Below are positions 16,493 through 25,649 of a stretch of 64,000 bases of DNA, piece after piece. This DNA comes from Gammaproteobacteria bacterium. GTDB taxonomy: Bacteria > Pseudomonadota > Gammaproteobacteria > Competibacterales > Competibacteraceae. Location: the NCBI GenBank assembly GCA_024235095.1, contig JACKNC010000001.1, positions 898,501-962,500 of the forward strand, read 5' to 3'. The position numbers were made by a program, and so were the translations under genes. Below the pieces are notes generated by a model. That model had not been told where the DNA came from. It saw nothing but the letters and a program-made list of their open reading frames with translations, and ran no database searches. How positions within the stretch are numbered: position 1 is the stretch's first letter; each line of letters begins with the position of its first letter.

Positions 16493-17640
16493 ATTGTCTT
16501 GCTAATAGTTATCCCCACAAAAATCATGCTGGAGCTTTTTCAGGATTAGCGTATTGAGTATCAGGGAGCCTAAAAAATGATTTGACCCTTTCCTGAAATT
16601 CTTTTAGCTTTTCCAAAGCAGAATAAACGCGCGCTCTGAAATCAGCCCGGTTTTTAATTGGCTCCTTTTCCAGATGATCATTTTTGATCTCATTCCAAAC
16701 CTGTTCATCCGGATTTAACTCTGGCGAGTGGGGGGGAAGAAAGAACAAGCGGATTTGTTTTCGATGCGTCTCAAGAAAGGCTTTGACTTCTTTCGAGGTA
16801 TGATAAGACGCATTGTCCGTGATGACAATTAATGGGCGCTCTCGACCCTCTAATGCCTTCTCTAAAAAGGCAATGAAAACCCCACTCACTCATTTTTGAG
16901 TGGTCACTTCAAATATTAACTCGCCCGTCGCCGTAACCATCGATAAAATGTGAAACCCACCCCGGTCATCACTCACTTTAATTTCAGGCGGATGACCGAC
17001 TAAGCCCCACGTCCGTCCAGAACGCGTATGGCCTTGAACCCATGACTCATCCTGAAACGCAATATCCGCTCCAAGTTCTTGAGCCCGCTTCTGAATCTCT
17101 TTAAATTCTTCATTAATAAACTTTTTAACTTCCTCCTGATCCTGGTTTAAGGCATGATAACAAGGTTTTTGACAACTCAGTCCTAATTGATGTAAATGCA
17201 GACGAACCGTGGCATCCGATACCCATAAACCAAAGTACTCTTTCAATAAATTAACCATGATCTCTAAAGTCCATAAAACCGTATCATAGCCATGATCCGC
17301 CGGCGTCGTATTGAGTATCGTTTCTTTTAACCATCGATCAATATCCGGAGTCATCACACACGTGGCGCCGAGCGCTTTCCGGGTATCCAGGGCTTCTTCT
17401 CCTTCATAACGATAGTTGCGAAGCCAATCATAAATACTCGTTCGGTCGATACCCAAAAAATCAGCAACAAGCTCCGGACCATAATGCTTCTCTTCGACCG
17501 CGCGAACCGCAATACGCCGGATGTAATTCATCACTTCATCCGGTATTTTACGTGCATCAAACATCCATTCCGCGTTCATTGCCGCACCTCCTCTATAAAT
17601 TTAGAGTCTCTAAAGAGGTCTTCTATAGTTATTAGACAAT
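16493..17640 (-). mobile_element. IS630-family insertion nested inside the IS1 element
   Basis: The about 1.15-kb segment carries a DDE transposase of IS630 type and separates the IS1 InsA frame from its own left terminal repeat. The outermost ATTGTCT at 16493-16499 is matched by AGACAAT at 17634-17640; repeats inside this are imperfect. Boundaries are approximate. Confidence 0.65.
16524..17579 (-). pseudogene. IS630-family transposase with in-frame TGA
   Basis: The first part, 230 codons from ATG 17579, has an N-terminal helix-turn-helix (GPELVADFLGIDRTSIYDWLRNYR) and the first catalytic Asp in FQDESWVQGH. It stops at TGA 16892-16890. The same frame continues with FIAFLEKALEG, VITDNASYHTS (second Asp) and SPELNPDEQVWNEIK (Glu). 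Thus the DDE triad is complete but split by a single stop codon in frame, as in TGG or CGA mutated to TGA. Read-through cannot be excluded but is unlikely. Confidence 0.8.
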
Positions 17641-17887
17641 TTGATTAACGCTCAGTTCGTTGATAATGTAGGGATAATCGTTGGCAAGCCTATAAAATAC
17701 TTAAGCGAATTCTAGACCAAATATAGCATATCCAAGTCTAGAACACTACCCAGCGTTCATCAATCGATCAACCCATCGTCGTGCTGCGGGTCAATGCACA
17801 CGATCAGCCGCCCTCTGGAACTCTATCAGATGCCCACAGGTCGTAAGCCGTTAAGTTCATTTTGCACTCCAGGCTAAAAAAGACGCC

Positions 17888-18889
17888 ATGAACACCGACT
17901 TACCGACACCATCCTCGACAATCCCTTCAACCACTCTGGATATCCGGGATCTACTGGATTACCTGAACCAGCGCATCTTGGGCCAGGAAGCGTTGAATAT
18001 CCGGCTCTTGGTGGCGCTGCTGGCCGATGGGCACCTACTGGTTGAAGGAGCTCCTGGGTTAGCCAAAACCACTGCCATCAAGACCCTGGCCGGAGGGCTG
18101 GAAGGCGATTTTCACCGCATTCAGTTCACCCCGGACCTGCTGCCAGCAGATCTGACTGGCACCGAGATTTATCGGCCCCAGGAGGCTTCCTTTCACTTCC
18201 AGCACGGCCCCATCTTTCACAATCTGTTATTGGCTGACGAGATCAACCGGGCGCCCGCGAAAGTGCAATCCGCCCTCCTGGAGGCTATGGCCGAGCGCCA
18301 GGTGACGGTCGGTCGCACCAGTTATCCGTTGCCCAACCTGTTCCTGGTGATGGCCACCCAAAACCCCATCGAGCAGGAAGGCACCTATCCATTGCCCGAA
18401 GCGCAACTGGACCGGTTTCTGCTCTATGTACGCATTGGCTATCCCGACGCGCAAACTGAACACGCCATCTTACGCCTGACGCGCGAACAGGCGCTGCAAA
18501 GCGCTGCAACCGCCAGAGAACCCCCCCGGGTGTCTCAGCAACGGGTATTCGCGGCGCGGCGCGAAGCGCTGGCGCTGAACCTGTCGCCGGCGCTGGAGTC
18601 GTATATCGTGGCTTTGGTAATGGCGACGCGCAATCCGGCCTCCTATGGCGCAGAATTGTCCGGCTGGGTCCGCTATGGCGCCAGCCCACGGGCGACCATT
18701 GCCCTGGATCGATGCTCCCGCGCCCACGCCTGGCTTCAGGGCCGCGATTATGTCAGTCCCGAGGATATTCAGGCGATTGCCCCCGATGTGTTGCGCCACC
18801 GCGTATTGCTGACCTTCGAGGCGGAAGCCGATGGCATCGATACCGAGCGCTTTATCGCCGAACTGCTTGACCGGGTTCCCGCGCCTTAA
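17888..18889 (+). CDS. MoxR-family AAA+ ATPase
   Basis: 333 residues. AAA_3 domain with Walker A EGAPGLAKTT near residue 54, Walker B LLLADEINRAPAKVQSALLEAM near residue 115, sensor-1 ATQNPIEQEGTYPLPEAQLDRF, and a C-terminal lid with YGASPRATIAL. MoxR ATPases act as chaperones that mature or activate VWA-domain proteins. Here it leads an operon with DUF58, DUF4381, two VWA proteins and BatD, the standard arrangement. The promoter region is the 136 bp after the IS1 end. Confidence 0.92.
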   Translation: MNTDLPTPSSTIPSTTLDIRDLLDYLNQRILGQEALNIRLLVALLADGHLLVEGAPGLAKTTAIKTLAGGLEGDFHRIQFTPDLLPADLTGTEIYRPQEASFHFQHGPIFHNLLLADEINRAPAKVQSALLEAMAERQVTVGRTSYPLPNLFLVMATQNPIEQEGTYPLPEAQLDRFLLYVRIGYPDAQTEHAILRLTREQALQSAATAREPPRVSQQRVFAARREALALNLSPALESYIVALVMATRNPASYGAELSGWVRYGASPRATIALDRCSRAHAWLQGRDYVSPEDIQAIAPDVLRHRVLLTFEAEADGIDTERFIAELLDRVPAP

Positions 18890-18901
18890 CGAGCGCATTC
18901 C

Positions 18902-20011
18902 GTGAACTCAGCGCAGACCCGCGCTGACTTTGCAACGCGACTTGATCTTTGTGTTCTCAACGATTACGCCATGTGGAAAGAAATCGGCAAACGTCTCTGG
19001 CCGAACGTCGTTTCGAGCCAATCGACCCCGAGCGGGCCGCTTCCGTCAATGCCAACCCATATCCCGGGACTGACTGTTTCCATTCAAGAACTGCTACAGC
19101 TGCGCGATCAGGCAGTCGGTCTTGGATTTTCTCGCCAACGCAAGGCGCTATCCGTTCAGGCCGGCGGCTACCTTTCGCCTTACCGGGGTCGCGGCATGGA
19201 ATTCGAGGAAGTGCGCGCCTACCAGCCTGGCGATGATATCCGCAATATGGACTGGCGGGTCACCGCGCGCACTGGGCGGCCTCACACCAAGTTGTTTCGG
19301 GAAGAACGCGAACGACCGGTGCTGTTCCTGGTGGATTTAGGGCCGAGCATGGCCTTTGGCGCACGGGTCGCCCTGAAATCGGTCGCGGCGGCGCGGGCAG
19401 CGGCGTTGCTGGCCTGGGCGGCCCGCGATAACGGCGACCGCATCGGCGGGGTGGTGTTTGCCGGGGAGCGACATCGGGAATTACGGCCCGCTGCGCGGGA
19501 ACGAGGTCTGTTGCCTTTTTTCAAGGCGCTGGTCGAATTGCAGCCGCATGTTCCGACGCCGATCGCGACACCGGCAAGCACCTCGCACAGTCCTTGGGCA
19601 AACGCATTGCAGCGGTTGACCGGCATTGTTCGCCCCGGCAGTCTGATCTTTCTCCTGAGCGATTTTCGCGGCGCGTCGCGCCAAGCTGAACAAGCGTTTG
19701 CCCGCCTGGCCGCCCATAATGAGATGGTCGTTATCCTGGTGCACGATCAATTGGAAGCCGAAGCGCCGCCCCCTGGCTATTATCCAGTATGCGATGGGCA
19801 ACGCTTCACTGTCCTGGACACGGGTGCTCCCGGCGTAGCCGACGCTTATCGACAGCGATTTACCTTGCGACGCGATGCGGTTCGCGCGTTGTGCCACCGG
19901 CATAGCGGGCATTTCCTGATGCTGGCCACCCATCAGCCAGCCCCGGAATCCTTGCGCCATGGCCTGGCGATCCATCGCCGGCGTCCCGGCGCCTTGGCTC
20001 GACGCGCTTAG
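18902..20011 (+). CDS. DUF58-domain protein of the MoxR/Bat operon
   Basis: 369 residues from GTG 18902; starts further in, such as ATG 18971, cannot be excluded because ribosome sites are weak. The core motif YRGRGMEFEEVRAYQPGDDIRNMDWRVTAR at about residues 95-125 is the DUF58 signature, followed by a VWA-like fold with LFLVDLGPSMAFG in place of the metal-binding DxSxS. Partner of the MoxR ATPase in this operon type; biochemical role not established. Confidence 0.88.
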   Translation: MNSAQTRADFATRLDLCVLNDYAMWKEIGKRLWPNVVSSQSTPSGPLPSMPTHIPGLTVSIQELLQLRDQAVGLGFSRQRKALSVQAGGYLSPYRGRGMEFEEVRAYQPGDDIRNMDWRVTARTGRPHTKLFREERERPVLFLVDLGPSMAFGARVALKSVAAARAAALLAWAARDNGDRIGGVVFAGERHRELRPAARERGLLPFFKALVELQPHVPTPIATPASTSHSPWANALQRLTGIVRPGSLIFLLSDFRGASRQAEQAFARLAAHNEMVVILVHDQLEAEAPPPGYYPVCDGQRFTVLDTGAPGVADAYRQRFTLRRDAVRALCHRHSGHFLMLATHQPAPESLRHGLAIHRRRPGALARRA

Positions 20012-20015
20012 CCCC

Positions 20016-20510
20016 ATGCCTACAGCTAACCCTCTGGCGAATTTGCGGGATATTCATCTTCCCGATGCAGTTTCCTGGTGGCCTCCGGCGCCGGGTTGGT
20101 GGCTGTTGACCGTGCTGTCGCTGATGATCATCGCTGGGCTGATCGCGATCTGGCGTCGCTATCGGCGTGAGTCGCCTCGGCGCGCTGCGCTCACAGAACT
20201 GGCGCGGTTACGCACCGACTTTCTGCGCGATGGCGATGGAACCGCCGTTGCCGTGGGCGTCTCCCTGCTATTGCGCCGGCTGGCGCTGGTTTATTTCCAC
20301 AGAAATGAAGTCGCTGGCCTGGTCGGCGCAGCCTGGCTGCAATTTCTGGATCGCACCGGCGGCGGCGGATTCAGCGAAGGACCGGGACAGGCGTTGACCC
20401 GCGCGCCTTATCGACCCAGCGAAGCCTTCGCCGTGGAAGAACTGCTGAAGATCGCCGAAACCTGGATCAAGCGGGCTGGTAAACGCGGGAGGAGGGTCAC
20501 CTCATCATGA
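20016..20510 (+). CDS. DUF4381 membrane protein
   Basis: 164 residues from ATG 20016, four bases after the DUF58 stop. The N-terminus NPLANLRDIHLPDAVSWWPPAPGWW precedes one membrane helix (WLLTVLSLMIIAGLIAIW), with a cytoplasmic helical domain after it. This is the DUF4381 pattern that regularly sits between DUF58 and BatA genes. It overlaps the next start by four bases (ATGA), suggesting translational coupling. Confidence 0.85.
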   Translation: MPTANPLANLRDIHLPDAVSWWPPAPGWWLLTVLSLMIIAGLIAIWRRYRRESPRRAALTELARLRTDFLRDGDGTAVAVGVSLLLRRLALVYFHRNEVAGLVGAAWLQFLDRTGGGGFSEGPGQALTRAPYRPSEAFAVEELLKIAETWIKRAGKRGRRVTSS

Positions 20511-21547
20511 TTCACTTGGCATGGCCGTGGGCGCTGCTGGCGTTGCCCTTGCCCTGGCTCGCGATGCGCGGGTTGCCGCCTGCACCTTCCAGCAAGGGTT
20601 CGGCGTTGCGGGTTCCGTTTCTGGAAGAAATCCTGGCGCTGCACAACGAAACGGACGGGCGCAGGATGCGGCGGCAGCGCTGGACAAGCGTTGCGCCGTG
20701 GCTGACCTGGTTGCTGCTGGTGCTGGCCGCTGCTCAGCCGCAATGGCTGGGCGAACCGGTGAGTTTGCCGACCAGCGGGCGAGATCTGCTGCTGGCGGTC
20801 GACCTCTCGGGCAGTATGGCGCAGGAGGATTTCATGCTGAACGGACAGCCAGCGAATCGTTTGCAAGTCGTCAAAGCCGCCGCCCAGGACTTCATTGAAC
20901 GACGCACTGGCGACCGACTCGGACTGATTCTGTTTGGCGCGCAGGCTTATTTACAAACCCCGCTGACCTTTGATCGCGACGCCGTCGCGACTCTGCTTAA
21001 TGAGTCCGTCGTGGGTCTGGCGGGAAAAGAAACCGCCATCGGCGACGCCATCGGGCTGGCGCTGAAACGGCTGCGAGATTCCAACGTTCAGGATCGGGTG
21101 CTAATTTTGCTAACGGACGGGACGAATACCGCCGGAGAAGTGACGCCGCGCCAAGCCGCTAAACTGGCGGCTGAACACGGCATGCGCATTTACACCATCG
21201 GCCTGGGCGCTAAACCGATGCGCCGCGACACCTTCTTCGGCCCGCAAATCATCAACCCTTCCGCTGACCTGGATGAAGCGACGCTGCAAGCCGTCGCCAA
21301 GATGACCGGTGGCCGCTATTTTCGCGCCACAGATCTTGCCTCCCTGGAAGCCATCTATCAGGAACTGGACCAACTGGAACCGGTTGCTCGGGACACGGAA
21401 TATTTCCGTCCGCGCCAATCCTTGTTCGTTTGGCCACTGAGTTTCGCGTTGTTGATCTCAGTCCTTCTCGCCGCCCGCCGCCTGTACTGGCCCGCGATAG
21501 CGTACGCTAGAGAAGCAAGGGCCGCACGAGTTGGAGTCAACCGGTGA
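20507..21547 (+). CDS. batA: VWA-domain membrane protein, BatA-like
   Basis: 346 residues. N-terminal membrane segment, Arg-rich loop and second helix (WLTWLLLVLAAAQPQWLG), then a VWA domain with an intact metal site: DLSGS near residue 98, the Thr region around residue 185, and LLTDGTN near residue 203. A C-terminal membrane helix follows (SLFVWPLSFALLISVLLAARRLYW). BatA proteins belong to the aerotolerance operon class and face the periplasm. It overlaps both neighbours by four bases, so the operon is tightly coupled. Confidence 0.88.
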   Translation: MIHLAWPWALLALPLPWLAMRGLPPAPSSKGSALRVPFLEEILALHNETDGRRMRRQRWTSVAPWLTWLLLVLAAAQPQWLGEPVSLPTSGRDLLLAVDLSGSMAQEDFMLNGQPANRLQVVKAAAQDFIERRTGDRLGLILFGAQAYLQTPLTFDRDAVATLLNESVVGLAGKETAIGDAIGLALKRLRDSNVQDRVLILLTDGTNTAGEVTPRQAAKLAAEHGMRIYTIGLGAKPMRRDTFFGPQIINPSADLDEATLQAVAKMTGGRYFRATDLASLEAIYQELDQLEPVARDTEYFRPRQSLFVWPLSFALLISVLLAARRLYWPAIAYAREARAARVGVNR

Positions 21548-23613
21548 GCGCTTTATCCGAATTTCATTGGCTGCGCCCAATCTGGTTATGGGCCTTGTTG
21601 CCATTGACGTTTATTGTCTGGCGGTTGCTGCGCCAGTCCAGCGGAGCGTCCGCTTGGGACAATCAGTGCGACCCGCACTTACTGGCGCGGCTACTGGTGC
21701 GCCGCACTTCACATCATCATCTGCCGTTGTTGTTGCTAGCCGTGGGCTGGGCGCTGGCAGTAATCGCCCTGGCGGGTCCGGTGTGGCAAAAGCTGCCCCA
21801 ACCGGTTTTCCAGGCTCAGGCGGCGCGGATCATGGTCCTCGACCTCTCTCCCTCCATGAATGCGCCGGACCCGCGTCCCTCGCGCATCGACCGCGCCCGC
21901 TTCAAGGTGCTGGACCTTCTGGCTCGCTTTCGGGAGGGTCAAACCGGTCTGGTCGTTTTTGCTGGGGAACCCTTCGTCGTCGCGCCGTTGACGGATGACA
22001 CGAAAACCATCGCCGCCCTTCTGCCGGCGCTTGCTCCAGAATTGATGCCGGCGCCGGGCGACCATGCCCATACTGCATTGCGCATGGCTGACGATTTGTT
22101 AAGTCAGGCAGGCATCCAGGATACCGGGGAAATCATCCTGGTAACCGATGGTTATGATGATCCGGCGGCGGTTCTGGAGGCGGTGGCTGCGCTGCGCGCC
22201 CACGGTCGGCGGGTGTCGGTGTTGGCGGTGGGCACCTCGGAAGGCGCTCCGATTCCGCTGCCGGAGGGTGGCTTCCTGAAAGACGCATCTGGGGCGATTG
22301 TCATACCACGCCTGGACCAGGCGACGTTGACCGAGTTAGCGCGCCAGGGTGGCGGCCGTTTTGCTCGTCTCAGCGTCGACGACCGGGATATTGAAACCCT
22401 ATTGTCTGCTCAGGAGCGCCCTCGGGAAATTCGTCAGGAGCCCTCGCATCAACGGTCCACGGATCGCTGGCGGGAAGAAGGGCCGTGGCTGGTGCTGCTT
22501 CTGTTGCCATTGGCAGCTCTGGCCTTCCGGCGTGGCTGGCTGATGGTCATTGTTCTCGGCATCTTAGTCACACCGCACCCGGCGGCGGCCTTCGGCTGGA
22601 AGGATTTATGGGCGCGTCCTGATCAGCAAGGCGTTCAAGCGCTCCAGGCCGGCGATGCGCAACAGGCAGCAAAGTTACTTCAGGATCCGGCCTGGAAAGG
22701 TTCGGCGCAATACCGGGCCGGCGACTACGAAAAGGCCCTGGAGAACTTTGGGAAACAGGAGACCGCCGACAGTTTTTATAATCGCGGTAATGTCCTGGCG
22801 CACCTGGGGCGATTGCAGGAAGCCATTGGTGCTTACGAGCAGGCGCTGAAACGGAACCCGAATCACGCCGATGCGCAGCATAACAAGGCGCTGATGGAGC
22901 AGTTGCTTGAACAGCAAAAACAGCAGCAAAAACAGAAACAGCAGCAGAAAAACGCCCAAAACTCGCAAAATCAGCACAGCGATCAGAACTCACAGGCGCA
23001 ACAGGATCAGAAGTCATCCAACAAGCCGGACTCGCAGTCGTCAAGCGGTCAGAACAACCCGCAGAAAGATCAGCAGAACGGCAAAGAAAACAAGCCATCC
23101 GCAGCCGGTAAAGAAAACTCCAAGCAAGATCAGCAGAAGGGCAAAGAAAACAAGCCATCCGCAGCCGGTAAAGAAAACTCCAAGCAAGATCAGCAGAACG
23201 GCAAAGAAAACAAACCATCCGCAACCGGTAAAGAAAACTCCAAGGAAGACCAGCAGCAAGGCAAAGAAAACAAGCCATCCGCAACCGGTAAAGAAAACTC
23301 CAAGCAAGATCAGCAGAAGGGCAAGGGCAATCAGCAATCCCCGGATTCCAAGCCATCGACTGCTCAAATGGAACAGAAAAAAGCGGATGAAAATAAGGAA
23401 GCTCAACAAAACACTCTGACGCCCTCCGCTTCGGAAGCGCCGCAGGATTCCCCGCCGGAAGCCCCTGCCGCTCCTTCCCCGGAACTGACTCAACCTTCGG
23501 AAAATGAGCAGGCGCTGAATCAGTGGTTACGGCGCATACCCGATGATCCTAGCGGATTGCTGCGGCGAAAATTCTGGCTGGAACATCTGCGCCGCCAACA
23601 ACAGGCCCAATAA
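21544..23613 (+). CDS. batB: BatB/BatC-type fusion: VWA domain plus TPR and low-complexity tail
   Basis: 689 residues from GTG 21544. Two N-terminal membrane helices, then a VWA domain with DLSPSMN near residue 102 (a variant of DxSxS that keeps both Ser), and TDGYDD near residue 203. A further membrane helix (GWLMVIVLGILVTPHPAAAF) is followed by TPRs (YNRGNVLAHLGRLQEAIGAYEQAL). Residues 455-640 are a Gln/Lys/Ser-rich disordered tail containing tandem 20-residue repeats, and the C-terminus ends with a conserved RIPDDPSGLLRRKFWLEH motif. The VWA part corresponds to BatB and the TPR part to BatC, which are separate genes in Bacteroides; the fused form is common in proteobacteria. Confidence 0.88.
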   Translation: MSALSEFHWLRPIWLWALLPLTFIVWRLLRQSSGASAWDNQCDPHLLARLLVRRTSHHHLPLLLLAVGWALAVIALAGPVWQKLPQPVFQAQAARIMVLDLSPSMNAPDPRPSRIDRARFKVLDLLARFREGQTGLVVFAGEPFVVAPLTDDTKTIAALLPALAPELMPAPGDHAHTALRMADDLLSQAGIQDTGEIILVTDGYDDPAAVLEAVAALRAHGRRVSVLAVGTSEGAPIPLPEGGFLKDASGAIVIPRLDQATLTELARQGGGRFARLSVDDRDIETLLSAQERPREIRQEPSHQRSTDRWREEGPWLVLLLLPLAALAFRRGWLMVIVLGILVTPHPAAAFGWKDLWARPDQQGVQALQAGDAQQAAKLLQDPAWKGSAQYRAGDYEKALENFGKQETADSFYNRGNVLAHLGRLQEAIGAYEQALKRNPNHADAQHNKALMEQLLEQQKQQQKQKQQQKNAQNSQNQHSDQNSQAQQDQKSSNKPDSQSSSGQNNPQKDQQNGKENKPSAAGKENSKQDQQKGKENKPSAAGKENSKQDQQNGKENKPSATGKENSKEDQQQGKENKPSATGKENSKQDQQKGKGNQQSPDSKPSTAQMEQKKADENKEAQQNTLTPSASEAPQDSPPEAPAAPSPELTQPSENEQALNQWLRRIPDDPSGLLRRKFWLEHLRRQQQAQ
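23067..23328 (+). repeat. 60-bp tandem repeat in the BatB/C gene, four full copies
   Basis: Four complete 60-bp units starting at 23101, 23161, 23221 and 23281, preceded by a half unit, encode a 20-residue block around GKENKPSAAGKENSKQDQQ. Copies differ at a few positions, mostly K/N and A/T swaps. The length stays a multiple of three, so copy-number change would alter only tail length. Confidence 0.93.
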
Positions 23614-23627
23614 GGCCGGGAGTCATC

Positions 23628-25451
23628 ATGAAACACTGGCTTTCCATTTTGTTGCTGAGCCTGGTTCAGACTTTATGGGTTTATCCAGCCCTGGCGGCTC
23701 AGGAGATCAACGCCTTCGTCGATCGGAACACGGTCGCCGAAGGAGAAACTTTACGTCTGATCATCGAAGTGGCGGAACGCAATCCCAGTGGCGATCCTGA
23801 TTTATCGCCGCTGTCGAAAGACTTCCAGGTGCTGGGGACCACCAGCAGTAATCAGGTCAGCATCGTGAACGGCGCAGTGAGCGCCAAGACCCGCTGGGTG
23901 GTGACGCTGGCCCCGCAACGCAGTGGGACGCTCACCATTCCAGCGATCACCGTCGGTCAACAGCAAACGCAGCCGATCACCCTTCAAGTCGCCAAGGCCG
24001 GCGCTGCCCCTGCTGACGGGGCGACGCCTGATCTGTTCGTCGAGACGGAGGTCAAACCGGATGCGCCCTATGTACAGCAGCAAATCACCTATGTCGTCCG
24101 CATTTATTACGCGGTGAACCCACGCACACCGCAACTGACGGATCCCACAGCGGCGAATGCGCTGATCGAACGGTTGGGTGATGACCGGCAATACCAGACC
24201 CAGCGCGGCAGCCGACGCTATGGCGTCATCGAACGCAGCTACGCCATTTTTCCGCAAAGCAGCGGCGCTCTCACCATTGAATCGCCAATTTTCGCGGCTC
24301 AGATTCCCGATACTCGCCAGCCCTCGCACACTAACCCTTTCTTTGGCTCGGGCAGCAGCTTTTTTGGCGCCGATCCTTTCAATTCATTGTTTCAGGCCAC
24401 CCGCCCGGTGCAGGTGCGCGGTCAGCCCGCCGAAATCAACGTCAAGGCGCGTCCGCCCCAATCCGGTGTTGGCCCCTGGCTACCGGCGGAAAATTTAACC
24501 CTTGATGAAGCCTGGTCGCCCGACCCGCCCAAGTTCCAGGTGGGGGAGCCAGTCACGCGAACACTGACCTTGAAAGCGCGTGGACTAACCGGCGCCCAGC
24601 TTCCCGAACTGCCCTTACCTTCTCAGGACGATTTGAAGCTTTACCCTGACCAACCAGTGACTGAAACCCAATCCGACCCCACAACCGTGATAGGGAAGCG
24701 CGAGCAGAAGATCGCTATCGTCCCCACGCGCCCCGGCGATTTCGTGTTGCCGGAGATCCGCATTCCCTGGTGGGACACTCAAGCCAATCAAATGCGTGAA
24801 GCCGTCGCGCCCGCCCGGAAAATTACCGTTGTGGGCAAAGCCCCGGCTTCAGCACAACAAACGCCGGCCCAACCAGCTCTGGCCCAAGCGCCGATTGTGA
24901 ATCCCAAACCGCAAACTCAGGAATCCCTCTCTCCAGTGGCCAAGGAAACACCGCCGCAACCTGCATCAACTCCGTCAATTCCGCCTGTGGTCACACCGGC
25001 CTATTGGCCCTGGATTGCGTTGGCTTTTTTGTTGGCCTGGATCGCAACCTTGTTCCTGTGGTGGAAGACGCGCCGGGAGGCGCGCACCGTATCCATATCA
25101 ACAAACGAACAGGAACATAGCGTCCTCTCTCAGCAACAAGCCCTGCGTGACTTGAAACGGGCTTGCCAGACCAATGACGCCGAGCGGATGAAAAGCGCGC
25201 TTTTGCATTGGGCAACGATTCGATGGCCCGAAAATCCCCCGCGGTCCGTGTTAAGCATGGCGGCGCGAATCAACGACGACGGGGCGCGTCAGGCGTTGAA
25301 GCAGTTTGATCGGTGGCTATATCGAGACTCTGGAGAAATCCTGGATGGCGCTGCGTTCTACCAACAAATTTCCACAGCATTCAGGATGAAGGCAGATAAG
25401 GTCGAGCACGGAGCGAAAGGAGAGGCACTGCCAACATTGTATCCAGCATGA
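23628..25451 (+). CDS. batD: BatD-family periplasmic/membrane protein
   Basis: 607 residues. Signal peptide (HWLSILLLSLVQTLWVYPALAA), then immunoglobulin-like beta domains with the family motifs INAFVDRNTVAEGETLRLIIEV and FQVLGTTSSNQVSIVNG near residues 65-80. A Pro/Gln-rich linker (residues 400-450) precedes one membrane helix (WPWIALAFLLAWIATLFLWW) and a short cytoplasmic helical domain. This is the oxygen-tolerance BatD family (PF13584 type). Last gene of the MoxR operon, 15 bp after BatB/C. Confidence 0.88.
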   Translation: MKHWLSILLLSLVQTLWVYPALAAQEINAFVDRNTVAEGETLRLIIEVAERNPSGDPDLSPLSKDFQVLGTTSSNQVSIVNGAVSAKTRWVVTLAPQRSGTLTIPAITVGQQQTQPITLQVAKAGAAPADGATPDLFVETEVKPDAPYVQQQITYVVRIYYAVNPRTPQLTDPTAANALIERLGDDRQYQTQRGSRRYGVIERSYAIFPQSSGALTIESPIFAAQIPDTRQPSHTNPFFGSGSSFFGADPFNSLFQATRPVQVRGQPAEINVKARPPQSGVGPWLPAENLTLDEAWSPDPPKFQVGEPVTRTLTLKARGLTGAQLPELPLPSQDDLKLYPDQPVTETQSDPTTVIGKREQKIAIVPTRPGDFVLPEIRIPWWDTQANQMREAVAPARKITVVGKAPASAQQTPAQPALAQAPIVNPKPQTQESLSPVAKETPPQPASTPSIPPVVTPAYWPWIALAFLLAWIATLFLWWKTRREARTVSISTNEQEHSVLSQQQALRDLKRACQTNDAERMKSALLHWATIRWPENPPRSVLSMAARINDDGARQALKQFDRWLYRDSGEILDGAAFYQQISTAFRMKADKVEHGAKGEALPTLYPA

Positions 25452-25612
25452 CTGATCATGGATTAAAGCATCGGTAGCTGTAGAAAGAGTAGTGGACTCT
25501 TACGCAACGGCGACGGACAGGGTTTTATTGTAATGATGAATAAAAGTTGCATACCGCATTTTCCCGGTTACGCTACTAATACCGCTTCTCGATAAGTTTT
25601 GAATCATAGGTT

Positions 25613-25633
25613 CCCCCCTTTTTCAAAGGGGGG
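25613..25633. terminator. C6-T5-C-A3-G6 palindrome, likely bidirectional terminator and dispersed repeat
   Basis: Six C, five T, one C, three A and six G make a stem between the convergent BatD and methylase genes. The same core occurs elsewhere in the window (3608-3628, 27020-27172, 29249 region). Its position suits a terminator; its dispersal shows it is a repeat element. Confidence 0.65.
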
Positions 25634-25649
25634 AGCTTCTGCGCTGACC

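Larger units (their letters stand above)
15695..17751 (-). mobile_element. IS1-family element interrupted by an IS630-family element
   Basis: The terminal repeats are GGGTAGTGTTCCAGACATGG at 15695-15714 and, as complement, GGGTAGTGTTCTAGACTTGG at 17732-17751, matching at 18 of 20 positions. The insA-insB-like frames lie on the minus strand. Removing the nested element (about 1.15 kb) leaves roughly 0.9 kb, a normal size for the family. No target duplication is visible. Both transposase parts are damaged, so the element is probably dead. Confidence 0.8.

Noticed and set aside
17888..25451. MoxR/VWA cluster as an anti-phage ternary system
   Set aside because: The gene order MoxR-DUF58-DUF4381-BatA-BatB/C-BatD is the common housekeeping aerotolerance operon.
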